Assembly (NCBI RefSeq): GCF_008386585.1
Contig: NZ_VUOB01000006.1
Span: forward strand, 1 to 64,000
Source: Solihabitans fulvus
Lineage (GTDB): Bacteria > Actinomycetota > Actinomycetes > Mycobacteriales > Pseudonocardiaceae
DNA: 64,000 nucleotides
Direction: 5' to 3'
The position numbers were made by a program, and so were the translations under genes. Under the pieces are notes generated by a model. The model had not been told where the DNA came from. It worked only from the letters and a program-made list of their open reading frames with translations, and did no database searches. Below are positions 17,194 to 24,943 of this stretch, one piece after another. Position 1 is the stretch's first letter. Each line of letters begins with the position of its first letter.

Positions 17194-17403
17194 CTACGGG
17201 CAGGGTCGACTTCGAACAACGACAGGCGGCTGGCGCTCACACCGTGTAGGTGTCTTCGAGCACCAGCCGCCCGGCTGTTGGTGTTGCCCATGTTTTGGGT
17301 GCGCCCACACGACGGCGGCGGCGGAGAGGACGGTGAGGCCGACGCAGGCGGCGATCCACTTGCGTTTCCTCGGCACAGCACGGAGCTTCGTCAGGATCGG
17401 CAT
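17194..17403 (-). CDS. Small single-pass membrane protein of unknown function
   Basis: 69 residues from ATG 17403 behind AGGGGA. A basic start (LRAVPRKRKW) is followed by one hydrophobic helix, IAACVGLTVLSAAAVVWA, then a polar His/Pro/Arg-rich tail. It begins 55 bp after the stop of the mycosin remnant on the same strand and may be what is left of a type VII secretion operon gene. No family recognised. Confidence 0.4.
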   Translation of the reverse strand: MPILTKLRAVPRKRKWIAACVGLTVLSAAAVVWAHPKHGQHQQPGGWCSKTPTRCERQPPVVVRSRPCP

Positions 17404-17458
17404 GCTGTCCCCTTGTGCTTCAAGCTGTTGGTCGCCGGGTGCGGTGTTGGTCGGGCGT

Positions 17459-18075
17459 TCATCGCCGTCGGGCTGTGGGTCGTGTGCCGGTGGTGCGGTG
17501 GGCGGTGTGCTGCTTGGCGGGCACTGCCGCGGCGGTGGCCGCGCGGTGTCGCCGACGCCAGTAGAGGACGGCGGCGACACCGATCACCACCACTGCGCCC
17601 ACCCCAGCACCGACGATGGCCAGGAGCGGCGAACTGTCTGGTGGGGGAGTGGAGGTGTGGCTGTCCTCGGCGAGTGGACTCGTGGTGTCGTGGTTGGGAG
17701 CCGTGGTCAGTGCTCGCAGGGGGTTGAGAATGCCGTATCCGTACTGGTCATCGCGTGGCGTGGTGCCTTTGTGGTCGGCTGTGGTGGTGAGTTGCCGGGT
17801 GACTTGGTTGGCGGTGAGGTCGGGGTGCTGGGACCACACCAGGGCGGCGGCCGCGGCGACGTAGGGGGCGGCGTAGCTGGTGCCGTCGCCGCGGAGGTAG
17901 CGGCCCTGGTCGTTGGCCGAGAAGATCCGGCCGGCCGGGGCGGCCAGGGTGGTTTGTGGTCCGGATTCGCTTTGTGGCCAGAACTGGTTGCTCTCGTCGA
18001 TCCCGGTGACGCTGACGACGCCGGGGAACGAGGCGGGGTAGGTGGCGGGGTTGCCCTGCTCGCTCTGGTTTCCTG
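17459..18075 (-). pseudogene. Mycosin (type VII secretion subtilisin protease), C-terminal half only
   Basis: The frame begins at the oxyanion Asn (AGNQSEQGNPATYPASFPGV), contains the catalytic Ser (RGDGTSYAAPYVAAAAALVW), the SQHPDLTANQVTRQL segment typical of MycP, and ends with a C-terminal membrane anchor (LLAIVGAGVGAVVVIGVAAV, then RRRHR). The catalytic Asp and His with the signal peptide are missing. They are replaced at about 18075 by a recombinase fragment in another frame. No other ESX genes are in the window. Confidence 0.75.
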
Positions 18076-19058
18076 CCAGCGACGGTCAGGGCGGTTTCCA
18101 GGGCCAGCGGGGTAAGCGTGTCCAGCAGGATCCTGCCCACGGCCGCGTCGATGCCCGCTCCGGGGATGCGCTGGCAGATGGCCTTGCCGCGCTGGATGCC
18201 CTCGGACTGGCAGACGTACTCGGGGACCTCGATTCCCTTGCGGGTGTGGTAGCGAACCGTCATCTGGCCGCCGCACTTGCCGCAGACCACCATGCCCTGC
18301 AGCAGGGCGGGGCCCTCGCGGGGCGGGCTGGCGCGGCGGTCCTTGCCGTGGGCGGTGGCGTTGGCGGCCAGCCGGGTCTGGTTGGCCTCGAACTGGTCCC
18401 ATCTGATGTAGCCGACGTGCGCGTCGGTGATCAGGACGGTCCATTCCTCGCGCGGCAGCACGCGAGTGGTGGCCTTGCCGCCGGGGCCACGGCCGTGGGC
18501 GTGGCGACCGTAGAAGAACGCGCCGGCGTAGCGGGGGTTGTGCAGCACCTGCAGGACCCGGGAGTGCTCCAGCTGCCCCCAGGACAGCTCGCCCTCGCGG
18601 GGGCCAGTGGCCAGGCGACGGGGAAACAGCAGCCCGTCGGCGGCGAACGCCTTGACCACCGCCAGCGCTGAACCGGTCGCGGTGAACGTGTCGAACACGC
18701 GCGCCACCGCGCCCGCGACGCTGGCGTCGGGGTCGCGCACGACCGTGTCCGTGCCGTCGCGGACCAGGCCGAGCACGATCCCGGCGTGGCCCATGCCGAC
18801 CTCGGCGACCAGCCGCTGGAAGCTCTCCCGGTCCGCCGCCGACGCGCCGGACTGGCCCTGGTCGGTGTCGATGACGATGACTTGGGACTGGTCCCAGCCC
18901 AGCGCGACGGCCCGGCCGCGTAGCGCGTACTGGCGGGTGGCGGACTCGGTGTTGGACAGGACCTGTTTGAGGGTGGACTGGCGGACATAGAGGTAGGCGT
19001 CACGCCGCAGGTGCTCGTGGGTGACCTTGCCCGCCGCGCTGGCGGCGCTGGTGTTCAC
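18076..19058 (-). pseudogene. Large serine recombinase, internally deleted and truncated
   Basis: Start at GTG 19058 behind GAGGAGA. The catalytic domain starts normally (AYLYVRQSTLKQVLSNTESA, with the nucleophile Ser in RQST, then VIVIDTDQGQSGASAADRES). After MGHAGIVLGLV the conserved segment with the SRLAR motif, about 80-90 residues, is absent and the frame goes on at RDGTDTVVRDPDASVAGAVA. The Recombinase domain (LHNPRYAGAFFYGRHAHGRG) and zinc ribbon (VCGKCGGQMTVRYHTRKG) remain. At LETALTVAG it fuses with mycosin DNA. It is unlikely to be active. Confidence 0.78.
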
Positions 19059-19401
19059 GCTCGTCTCCTCGCTCGTTTCCTGGTTGGTCGCGGCCCGGTC
19101 GCAGATGGGCCAGGGCCATGCTGGCCAGCACCCGCACCAGCTCGGTGGCTTGCGCTGGCGGCGTGACCGTGTTCTGGCTGGTGTGGCCGCGTGGATTCCG
19201 TTGCGGGACAACGAGAACCTGTTGTCGTGCGACGGTCCAGGCGGCCATGCCGCGGCTGGCCAGGACGCCCCAGCCCAGCCGCCATCCCTGCCCCCGACCG
19301 GACAGCACGGCCGTGCGTAGCTCCTCATAGCCGCCGGCCGCGGCCGCGCCGTGGCCGGCGGTGTCAGGGGCTGCTTTTGGGACGCTCCTTGGGTTCCTCA
19401 C
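19000..19401 (-). CDS. Small ORF associated with the recombinase
   Basis: Up to 133 residues from GTG 19401, containing GGYEELRTAVLSGRGQGWRL and GWGVLASRGMAAW, then TELVRVLASMALAHL. I recall similar small proteins directly upstream of this kind of recombinase in other actinomycetes, but function is unknown. It overlaps the recombinase start by 59 bp and the upstream HTH tail by 38 bp. Start uncertain; possibly non-functional like its neighbours. Confidence 0.45.
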   Translation of the reverse strand: MRNPRSVPKAAPDTAGHGAAAAGGYEELRTAVLSGRGQGWRLGWGVLASRGMAAWTVARQQVLVVPQRNPRGHTSQNTVTPPAQATELVRVLASMALAHLRPGRDQPGNERGDEREHQRRQRGGQGHPRAPAA

Positions 19402-19541
19402 GGCGGCGGGCCAGCGCCCGTTCGATCGAGCGCGGGTGCACGCGGGTGCCGAACCGCTGCTCGACGAGGTCGGCCAGCGCGGCCGGACGCAGGGCGGGAT
19501 CGGCGTCGAGCAGGGCTTGGACGTGGTCTACGGCTGGGCTC
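19364..19541 (-). pseudogene. HTH transposase-type protein, C-terminal tail
   Basis: Reads VDHVQALLDADPALRPAALA, then DLVEQRFGTRVHPRSIERAL, ending PKSSP. This is the usual end of the helix-turn-helix protein that precedes the small ORF and recombinase in this type of element. It is cut at about 19541, where a plus-strand integrase fragment begins. Confidence 0.55.
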
Positions 19542-19770
19542 GGTGCGCAGCTACGCCTACGACCTGCTGCGCTGGTGGCGATGGTTGCAGGTGGTCGGCG
19601 TCGAGTGGGACAAGGCGACGCCCGCCGAGGTGCGGGATCTGGTGCTGTGGCTCAAGCAGGCCACGAAGCTCCGCGCGACGGCGCGGACTACGTTGGCGGC
19701 GACGGCGGGCCGGGTCAACCCGGTGGCGCGTAAGCGTCATCTCGGTGATCAGTACGAACCGACCGGTTGA
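19538..19770 (+). pseudogene. Tyrosine integrase N-terminal (core-binding) fragment
   Basis: Reads SVRSYAYDLLRWWRWLQVVG, then TPAEVRDLVLWLKQATK and KRHLGDQYEPTG. This is the SAM-like core-binding domain of Tn554-type integrases. The catalytic domain with R-H-R-Y is missing; the frame stops at 19770, where a different integrase tail follows. Confidence 0.65.
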
Positions 19771-19991
19771 ACAACCTCGGGATCCGGCCCGGCCAGGCTC
19801 GCAGCACCGCGCTCCTCCAGCTCGCCACTGAGATCCCCGCCGCGATCCTTGCCCGAACACTCGGCATCCACACCGACGTCGCCCTCGCCCGGCAACGCCT
19901 CTCTGCCGGCGACTGGACCACCTACGCCGCCGACGTCAGCCGTCGGAACCACACGACGACCTCGCATTCGTGGAAGGACGCCCGCCCCTGA
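19767..19991 (+). pseudogene. C-terminal tail of a second integrase-like protein
   Basis: From a TTG at 19767 it reads NNLGIRPGQARSTALLQLAT, then EIPAAILARTLGIHTDVALA and GDWTTYAADVSRR. Endings of the type LPAxVLAxxLGIxxxxAxxW...GDWxxYAADVxRR occur in integrase-like proteins of Tn554-type modules. It is joined head to tail with the first integrase fragment, consistent with a deletion across two adjacent integrase genes. Confidence 0.6.
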
Positions 19992-20227
19992 TGACCGTCC
20001 AACACGATCCACCCTGCTGCAGCACACCAGCCCCGAAGGAATCACCTCCGGCGTCGCCATTCCTCGAGGAGGAGTCGGCTGACACCAGCACCATAGAACC
20101 CAATCCACCCAGTGCATTTGAAAGGAATACAAACCACCCGAAAGATCACTTATTTCGAACTACACCCGAACGCGTTGACTGAGATCGGGCTTGCCGCTGT
20201 ACCGGGCCGGGCCGCAGTCGGTCGGGG

Positions 20228-20929
20228 TCAGGTCGCTCCGGCGGGCAGGCCGAGGAGCGTGGCCTGGCAGTGCAGGTGGTGGTCGAAGGCTGCCCGCCGT
20301 TCCAGCAGGGTGCCCTCGAACTGGCCGGACAGCTCGAATCCGATCCACCCGAACAGCGCCGTCCACACGCCGACCGCGCGGAGCACCAGGCCGTCGGGGG
20401 TTCCGGGCATGACCTGCCGTACCCGTTCCGCATCCGCCGCCAGCAGCCCGAGCGGGTCGGGGAAGCCGACCGGTGTGCCGGCCGCGCCGGCCCGATGGGC
20501 CTCGGAGACCAGGCGGCCGTACACCTGGATGGCCCGCATCGCCGGTACGACGGTGTCCTGCGGGGCACGGTAGCCGGGCACGGGGGAGCCGTGCAGCAGG
20601 GCGTACTCCTGGGGGTGGGCGACGGCCCAGTCCCGGACCGCATGCCCGAGCGCGAGCCAGCGGCCGGCGTAGTCGGTTTCGTCGCTCTCGCTCGTTTCGG
20701 CCGCCGTGCCGAGCGCGTTGTAGCCGTCCACGATCAGTACGGTGAGCAGCTCGTCGCGTGAGGGGAAGTAGCGATAGATCGCGGACGAGACCATGCCGAG
20801 GTCCCGGGCGACGGCACGCAGTGAGAGACCGGCGGCTCCCTCGGTGGCCAGTCGGCGGCGAGCGGCCTCGACGATTTCCCTGGTCAGCTCGGTTCGGGCG
20901 CGCTCGCGCGCGGTTCGTGAAGCGGTCAT
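20228..20929 (-). CDS. TetR-family regulator
   Basis: 233 residues. The N-terminal helix-turn-helix is EGAAGLSLRAVARDLGMVSS followed by AIYRYFPSRDELLTVLI. The C-terminal domain resembles the WHG type (GHAVRDWAVAHPQEYALLHG). It is divergent from the SRPBCC gene at 21058; the 128-bp gap holds repeated palindromes, so it probably represses both. Ligand unknown. Confidence 0.85.
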   Translation of the reverse strand: MTASRTARERARTELTREIVEAARRRLATEGAAGLSLRAVARDLGMVSSAIYRYFPSRDELLTVLIVDGYNALGTAAETSESDETDYAGRWLALGHAVRDWAVAHPQEYALLHGSPVPGYRAPQDTVVPAMRAIQVYGRLVSEAHRAGAAGTPVGFPDPLGLLAADAERVRQVMPGTPDGLVLRAVGVWTALFGWIGFELSGQFEGTLLERRAAFDHHLHCQATLLGLPAGAT

Positions 20930-20963
20930 GGCACGACCTTAGCCGAGCACCTGTCGCAAATCG

Positions 20964-21031
20964 AGAGCACTGCTCTTGACTTGAGGTTCCGACCTGAGGG
21001 AGCATTGCTCTCGGATCGGAGCACCGATCCG
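20964..21031. promoter_or_regulatory. Tandem candidate TetR operators
   Basis: AGAGCA-C-TGCTCT at 20964-20976 recurs as GGAGCA-T-TGCTCT at 20999-21011, 35 bp apart. A perfect palindrome CGGATCGG-AGCA-CCGATCCG follows directly at 21012-21031. All lie between the divergent tetR and SRPBCC genes. Confidence 0.68.
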
Positions 21032-21057
21032 AAACCAGTTCGCCCAGGGGGTTCACC

Positions 21058-21552
21058 ATGAAGCTGCTCTACCGCGGTCCGGCCCGGCAGGAACTGCACG
21101 AGGGGTACGCCAAGCGCCGCCGGATCGACCAGGATGCGCCGGTGGTCAGCGCATCAGAACTGCGGATCGAGGCACCGGTCGAGCGGGTCTGGCAGCTCAT
21201 CGCCGACCCGACCGGCTGGCCGCAGGTTCTGCCGGGGCGCCGAGTGCTCGAACTCGACGCCGGCGTGGCCGAAGATGCCGACTTCGTCTGGGCGATGGGC
21301 CGGACGGTCATGCGGGCCCGGTTCGCGGTGGTCGACGTCAACCGTGAACTCACCTGGAGCGCTGTCGCCATGGGCGTCCGGGCGATCGACCGGCAGGTGC
21401 TGACGCCAACCCCGGACGGGGCGACCGTGCTGCGCATCGAGGAGTCGATGGCGGCACCGCTGATCGGCCTCCTCTTCTCCGCCGACCGGCTGCGCGGGCA
21501 GCACGAGGACTGGCTCCGGGCAGTGAAGGCGGCCGCCGAGCAACAGGATTGA
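21058..21552 (+). CDS. SRPBCC-fold protein (polyketide cyclase/START-like)
   Basis: 164 residues. The helix-grip fold signature is SELRIEAPVERVWQLIADPT at residues 34-53, and the C-terminal helix LIGLLFSADRLRGQHEDWLRA closes the hydrophobic pocket. Such proteins bind lipids, polyketides or other hydrophobic molecules. It is probably induced when the divergent TetR regulator releases its operators. No catalytic residues can be assigned. Confidence 0.8.
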   Translation: MKLLYRGPARQELHEGYAKRRRIDQDAPVVSASELRIEAPVERVWQLIADPTGWPQVLPGRRVLELDAGVAEDADFVWAMGRTVMRARFAVVDVNRELTWSAVAMGVRAIDRQVLTPTPDGATVLRIEESMAAPLIGLLFSADRLRGQHEDWLRAVKAAAEQQD

Positions 21553-21659
21553 ACGCGAACGGCCGTTCCTGGCGCAGCTTCCTCAGCCTCGCAGCCTGAT
21601 CTGACGCTCACTCAGGAAGAGCTACACCCATGTCGGTTTCGTCTGGGCTGGGTTCCTCG

Positions 21660-21687
21660 AACGCTGGCTCTGGTGACCGCCAGCGTT
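21660..21687. terminator. Hairpin after the SRPBCC gene
   Basis: AACGCTGGC and GCCAGCGTT (9-bp perfect stem, 10-nt loop) lie about 110 bp after the SRPBCC stop. There is no T run, so it may be a terminator of the GC-rich type or only a structural repeat. The rest of the 287-bp gap shows nothing else clear. Confidence 0.4.
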
Positions 21688-21839
21688 TGGCGGCGGGGCC
21701 GCTGACGCGCGCGGCGTGCTCACCTCAGCCTGGCACTGCCGCTACCACCATGGACACAACCTGGATAACGGCGGGGGCGGGGCCGAGGCTGGTGTCCTGA
21801 CCGCGCCAACCGGAGCGCAGGAGCACAGGAGCACACACG

Positions 21840-22652
21840 ATGCACCCGATCGACCACCAGACCGTCCTCGTCACCGGCGGCACCGACGGCCTCGGCCGAG
21901 CGCTGGCCGCCGACCTCGCGGCCAGGGGCGCGACCGTCCTGGTGCACGGCCGCGACGATGAGCGCGGCGCCGCCACCCTCGCGGAGATCCGGGCCGCCAC
22001 GCCGGCGGCGCGGCTGCACTGGTACCGGGCCGATCTCGGCTCGCTCGACCAGGTGCGCGGCCTCGCCGACACGGTGCTGCGCGACCACCCGAGGCTGCAC
22101 GCCCTGGTCAACAACGCCGGTATCGGCGCGACCGTGCCTGGCGGCGGAGCGCGGCAGACCAGCGCCGACGGCCACGAACTTCGCTTCGCCGTCAACTACC
22201 TGGCCGGCTACCTGCTCGCCGAGCTGCTGCTGCCCGCGCTGCGGGCCGCGGCGCCGGCGCGGATCGTCAACGTCAGCAGCCTCGGCCAGGAGGCCATCGA
22301 CTTCGACGACGTCATGCTGACCAGGAACTACGGCGGCGTGCGGGCGTACTGCCAGAGCAAGCTCGCGCAGATCCTGCACACGGTCGACCTCGCCGAACGA
22401 CTGGCGGACAGCGGGGTGACCGCCAATGCCCTGCACCCGGCGACCTACATGCCGACGAAGATCGTGCCGACGCCGATGAGCAGCCTCGACGAGGGCGTCC
22501 GCGCCACCGCGCGACTGGTGGTGGACGCGGGCCTGGACGACGTGTCCGGCCGGTTCTTCGACGGTGTCAGGCCGGGTCGCCCGCACGACCAGGCGGCCGA
22601 CCCCGACGCCCGGGCTCGGCTCCGCGCGCTCTCCGCAGCCCTGACGGAGTAG
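21840..22652 (+). CDS. Short-chain dehydrogenase/reductase
   Basis: 270 residues with the classical SDR layout: LVTGGTDGLGRALAADLAAR (cofactor motif), LVNNAGIG, a Ser in VNVSSLG, and YCQSK as the YxxxK catalytic pair. The likely cofactor is NADP(H), given R/D residues after beta-2 (HGRDDERG). Sequence type is near retinol-dehydrogenase-like oxidoreductases. Substrate unknown. It may belong to the same TetR regulon as the SRPBCC gene upstream. Confidence 0.88.
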   Translation: MHPIDHQTVLVTGGTDGLGRALAADLAARGATVLVHGRDDERGAATLAEIRAATPAARLHWYRADLGSLDQVRGLADTVLRDHPRLHALVNNAGIGATVPGGGARQTSADGHELRFAVNYLAGYLLAELLLPALRAAAPARIVNVSSLGQEAIDFDDVMLTRNYGGVRAYCQSKLAQILHTVDLAERLADSGVTANALHPATYMPTKIVPTPMSSLDEGVRATARLVVDAGLDDVSGRFFDGVRPGRPHDQAADPDARARLRALSAALTE

Positions 22653-22667
22653 CCCCTGACGGGTGAC

Positions 22668-22922
22668 TCACGCCAGCGGCCAGCGCACCGCCGTCAGGTC
22701 GGCGACCACCCGGTCCGCAGTGGTCAGCGTCGCGTAGACCATCGCCTCGGCGAACAGCTCGTCGACGGTGTGCCCGCCGGCGACCGGTGATGGTGTGCGG
22801 CAGTGACCTGCTTGAGTGTCGAGTCTGGACACTTGGTCGGGACCGCCGACCTCGACCAGGGAGCCCAGCCAGCGGGCGTCCGGTCCGGTGCCCAGATAGA
22901 AGTCGGCGTGATCGCGAGTCAT
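22668..22922 (-). pseudogene. Remnant of a small actinomycete protein (MTRDHADFYLG start)
   Basis: ATG 22922 behind GGAGG opens MTRDHADFYLGTGPDARWLG. I associate this opening with hypothetical proteins found in actinomycete mobile DNA. After about 35 residues it no longer resembles that type and ends within 84 residues (TTADRVVADLTAVRWPLA). Probably joined by deletion to another gene's end. Function unknown. Confidence 0.35.
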
Positions 22923-23014
22923 GGTTGGAATCCTCCAACGGGATGCGAAGTGCTCAGCGAGGGCGAAGGGCGCCGGGCGGCTCATCGACAGGCGCTGGGT
23001 GCGGGCAAGGCGAG

Positions 23015-23520
23015 TCAGATTGGGGCGATGGTGTAGTTCCATTCGCCGTGGAAGGCGTGCCGCTCGACCCGCTGCATGACGGTCGCGCGCTCGGTCTTGA
23101 TGAGTATGCGGCCGGTGGGGCAGTGTTCTCGTCCAGCGTGGCGCTGACGGTCAGTCCGGTGCTGGTGCGGGTCGCCGAGATGGTCTGCAGCAGCACCTCG
23201 TAGCTGGTCAGCGGCTGTCCGCCCGCCGGAGTCCGCAGTGACCAGGAGCCGGTCGACGCCGGGGTAATCGAGACTCCCCTGGGCATTCCAGCAGCGGCGC
23301 AGGGACTCCACCGCGAAGGCGGCGGTGTTGCGGTCGGTGCCCACGTTCACCCAGCCATAGTCACGGCCAAGATCGTAGGTGCCATACGGGATGGCGACGG
23401 GGGCACCGGGATCGAGGAAGTCGTGGTCCGGTGCGGTGATCGGCTCGCCCTTGGGGCGCCAGGTGCGGCCGGGGCGGGCGAAGTCGCCGATCGGCTCCTT
23501 CTTTTGTGCCTGGTGTCCAA
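23015..23520 (-). pseudogene. ISAzo13-family transposase remnant
   Basis: Reads QKKEPIGDFARPGRTWRPKG, then PDHDFLDPGAPVAIPYGTYD, GWVNVGTDRNTAAFAVESLR and RLLVTADSGG, all typical of ISAzo13 transposases. A deletion follows. The next expected part (GGQPLTSYEVLLQTISATRT, GLTVSATLDEN) lies in another frame, and the normal end RVERHAFHGEWNYTI returns in the first frame. At least one deletion and two frameshifts make it inactive. Confidence 0.8.
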
Positions 23521-23529
23521 CATCCGGTG

Positions 23530-23765
23530 GCAAGGCCCCAACGCCGGGATGCCGACATGCGCGACCCAATAGCCGTGCCAGGCGCCGATCACCGTTCCCG
23601 CGACCAGCGTGATGAACAGGGCGGGCAACCAAGGGACGTGCAGTCGACCATCGACACGGCGGCGATCGCGCCGGACAGCGCGACCACCGATCCGATCGAC
23701 AGGTCGATATGTCCCGCGATGATGATCAGCATCATCTCGTGGCGTAACGACAATCCGCTGCTGTT
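23530..23765 (-). pseudogene. Sugar ABC transporter permease fragment (XylH/RbsC-like)
   Basis: One frame reads LIIIAGHIDLSIGSVVALSG and AIAAVSMVD; a shifted frame continues HVPWLPALFITLVAGTVIGA and WHGYWVAHVGIPAL. These are consecutive conserved segments of ribose/xylose-type permeases. The gene is cut on its downstream side by the ISAzo13 remnant and lacks its start. It may be the remnant of an uptake system for sugars released by the secreted enzymes encoded next door. Confidence 0.68.
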
Positions 23766-23888
23766 CGACTGCGGTGGCAACAAGAAACCGGCCTACGGCG
23801 CCGTCCTGGCGGTACGAACGCCGTCGGCTGACTCCGGGCCTGGTTGCCAACGCCGCAGGTGGAGTAATAGCCTGGTGCGCCAACTGTA

Positions 23889-23902
23889 TGTTAGCGCTAA
23901 CA
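23889..23902. promoter_or_regulatory. LacI/GalR-type operator
   Basis: TGTTAGCGCTAACA is a perfect 14-bp palindrome with the central CG of LacI-family operators. It ends 16 bp before the esterase ATG at 23919. A GGGG ribosome binding site lies between them, so the transcript start must be at or inside the operator. No LacI-family gene is in the window; a distant regulator is implied. Confidence 0.75.
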
Positions 23903-23918
23903 GTCTGGGGTGGTCTTC

Positions 23919-24920
23919 ATGCTGCGGAAGGTATCCCTACTCATCGCGGCCGTTACCGCCATGGCCATGGGGGTCGCCCCTACCGGGTCGGCATGTTCCG
24001 ATGTGGGCGTCGGTTCGCCGACCGACCCCAACATCAGGTACTTCGGCCGCTGGGACACCGGCTCGCCGACCGCCTACGTGTCCGAATGGGCCGGCGGGTA
24101 TGTGGTGGTCGGGTTCACCGGCACCACCGTAAAACTGCGCCAGCGGGGCGGTATCGACCTGTTCGCCAGCATCGACGGCGAACCTTTCACGCCGTACCAG
24201 CGAGTCAGCGGCACCGTTGACCTGACGCCTACCCCGCTGGACCCGGGAATCCACACGTTGCGCGTCTCCTACCGGCCGGTGGCCGGTTCCTACCATGGTG
24301 ACGCCGTGTTCCAGGGCGTGATCCTCGATCCCGGTGCCCAGACGGCAGAACCGGACGTTCCGTCCCGGATCATCGAGTTCATCGGTGACTCCATCACCGT
24401 CGGCCAGCGCTCCAGCCAGCAGGCCCTGACCGCCTACCCCTGGCTGGTCGGGGAGGAGCTCGGGGCCGGGCATACCCAGATCGCCGTCGGCGGCTCCTGC
24501 TTGACTCCGTCCGCCGACGGCTGTCTCGGCATGCGGGACCGGTTCCTCAAGACCGGGCTGGACGCCGGCACGCCCGACTGGGACTTCTCGCGCTATCAGG
24601 CGAACACCGTCGTCATCAACCTCGGCACCAATGACGTGGGGCACCACGTCAGCAGCGCCCAGTTCCAGGCCTCGTACATCACCCTGCTCCACCGCGTCCG
24701 GGACCGGTATCCGGATGCGACGATCCTGGCCCTGGAGACCTTCCGCAAGCGATACGTCACGGAGACACAGAACGCGGTCAACGCGCTTGCCGACCCGGAC
24801 ATCCACTTTGTCCCGACCGAGGGATGGATCGACGAAGCCACCGACACCGTGGACCACGTGCACCCCAACGATCAAGGACATCGAAAGATCGCCGACCGCC
24901 TCGCCCCGCTCATCGGCTGA
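23919..24920 (+). CDS. Secreted SGNH-family carbohydrate esterase (CE2-like)
   Basis: Start at ATG 23919 (a GTG at 23910 is also in frame). A signal peptide (MLRKVSLLIAAVTAMAMGVA) with probable cleavage after GSA precedes about 310 residues. The N-terminal beta-rich region (residues 30-140) resembles the CE2 jelly roll. The SGNH catalytic part has IEFIGDSIT (Ser), a Gly-rich block VGGSC, INLGTNDVG (Asn) and DTVDHVHPNDQG (Asp-His). Such enzymes remove acetyl groups from xylan or pectin. It is the first gene behind the LacI-type palindrome and lies 23 bp before the lyase. Confidence 0.87.
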   Translation: MLRKVSLLIAAVTAMAMGVAPTGSACSDVGVGSPTDPNIRYFGRWDTGSPTAYVSEWAGGYVVVGFTGTTVKLRQRGGIDLFASIDGEPFTPYQRVSGTVDLTPTPLDPGIHTLRVSYRPVAGSYHGDAVFQGVILDPGAQTAEPDVPSRIIEFIGDSITVGQRSSQQALTAYPWLVGEELGAGHTQIAVGGSCLTPSADGCLGMRDRFLKTGLDAGTPDWDFSRYQANTVVINLGTNDVGHHVSSAQFQASYITLLHRVRDRYPDATILALETFRKRYVTETQNAVNALADPDIHFVPTEGWIDEATDTVDHVHPNDQGHRKIADRLAPLIG

Positions 24921-24943
24921 AGTACGACAGGAGATCTGGCCTC

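Noticed and set aside
18076..19058. Serine recombinase as the active integrase of the 28-kb island
   Set aside because: It lacks the SRLAR region and its C-terminal end and is fused to mycosin DNA. Large serine recombinases also do not usually use tRNA 3' halves.
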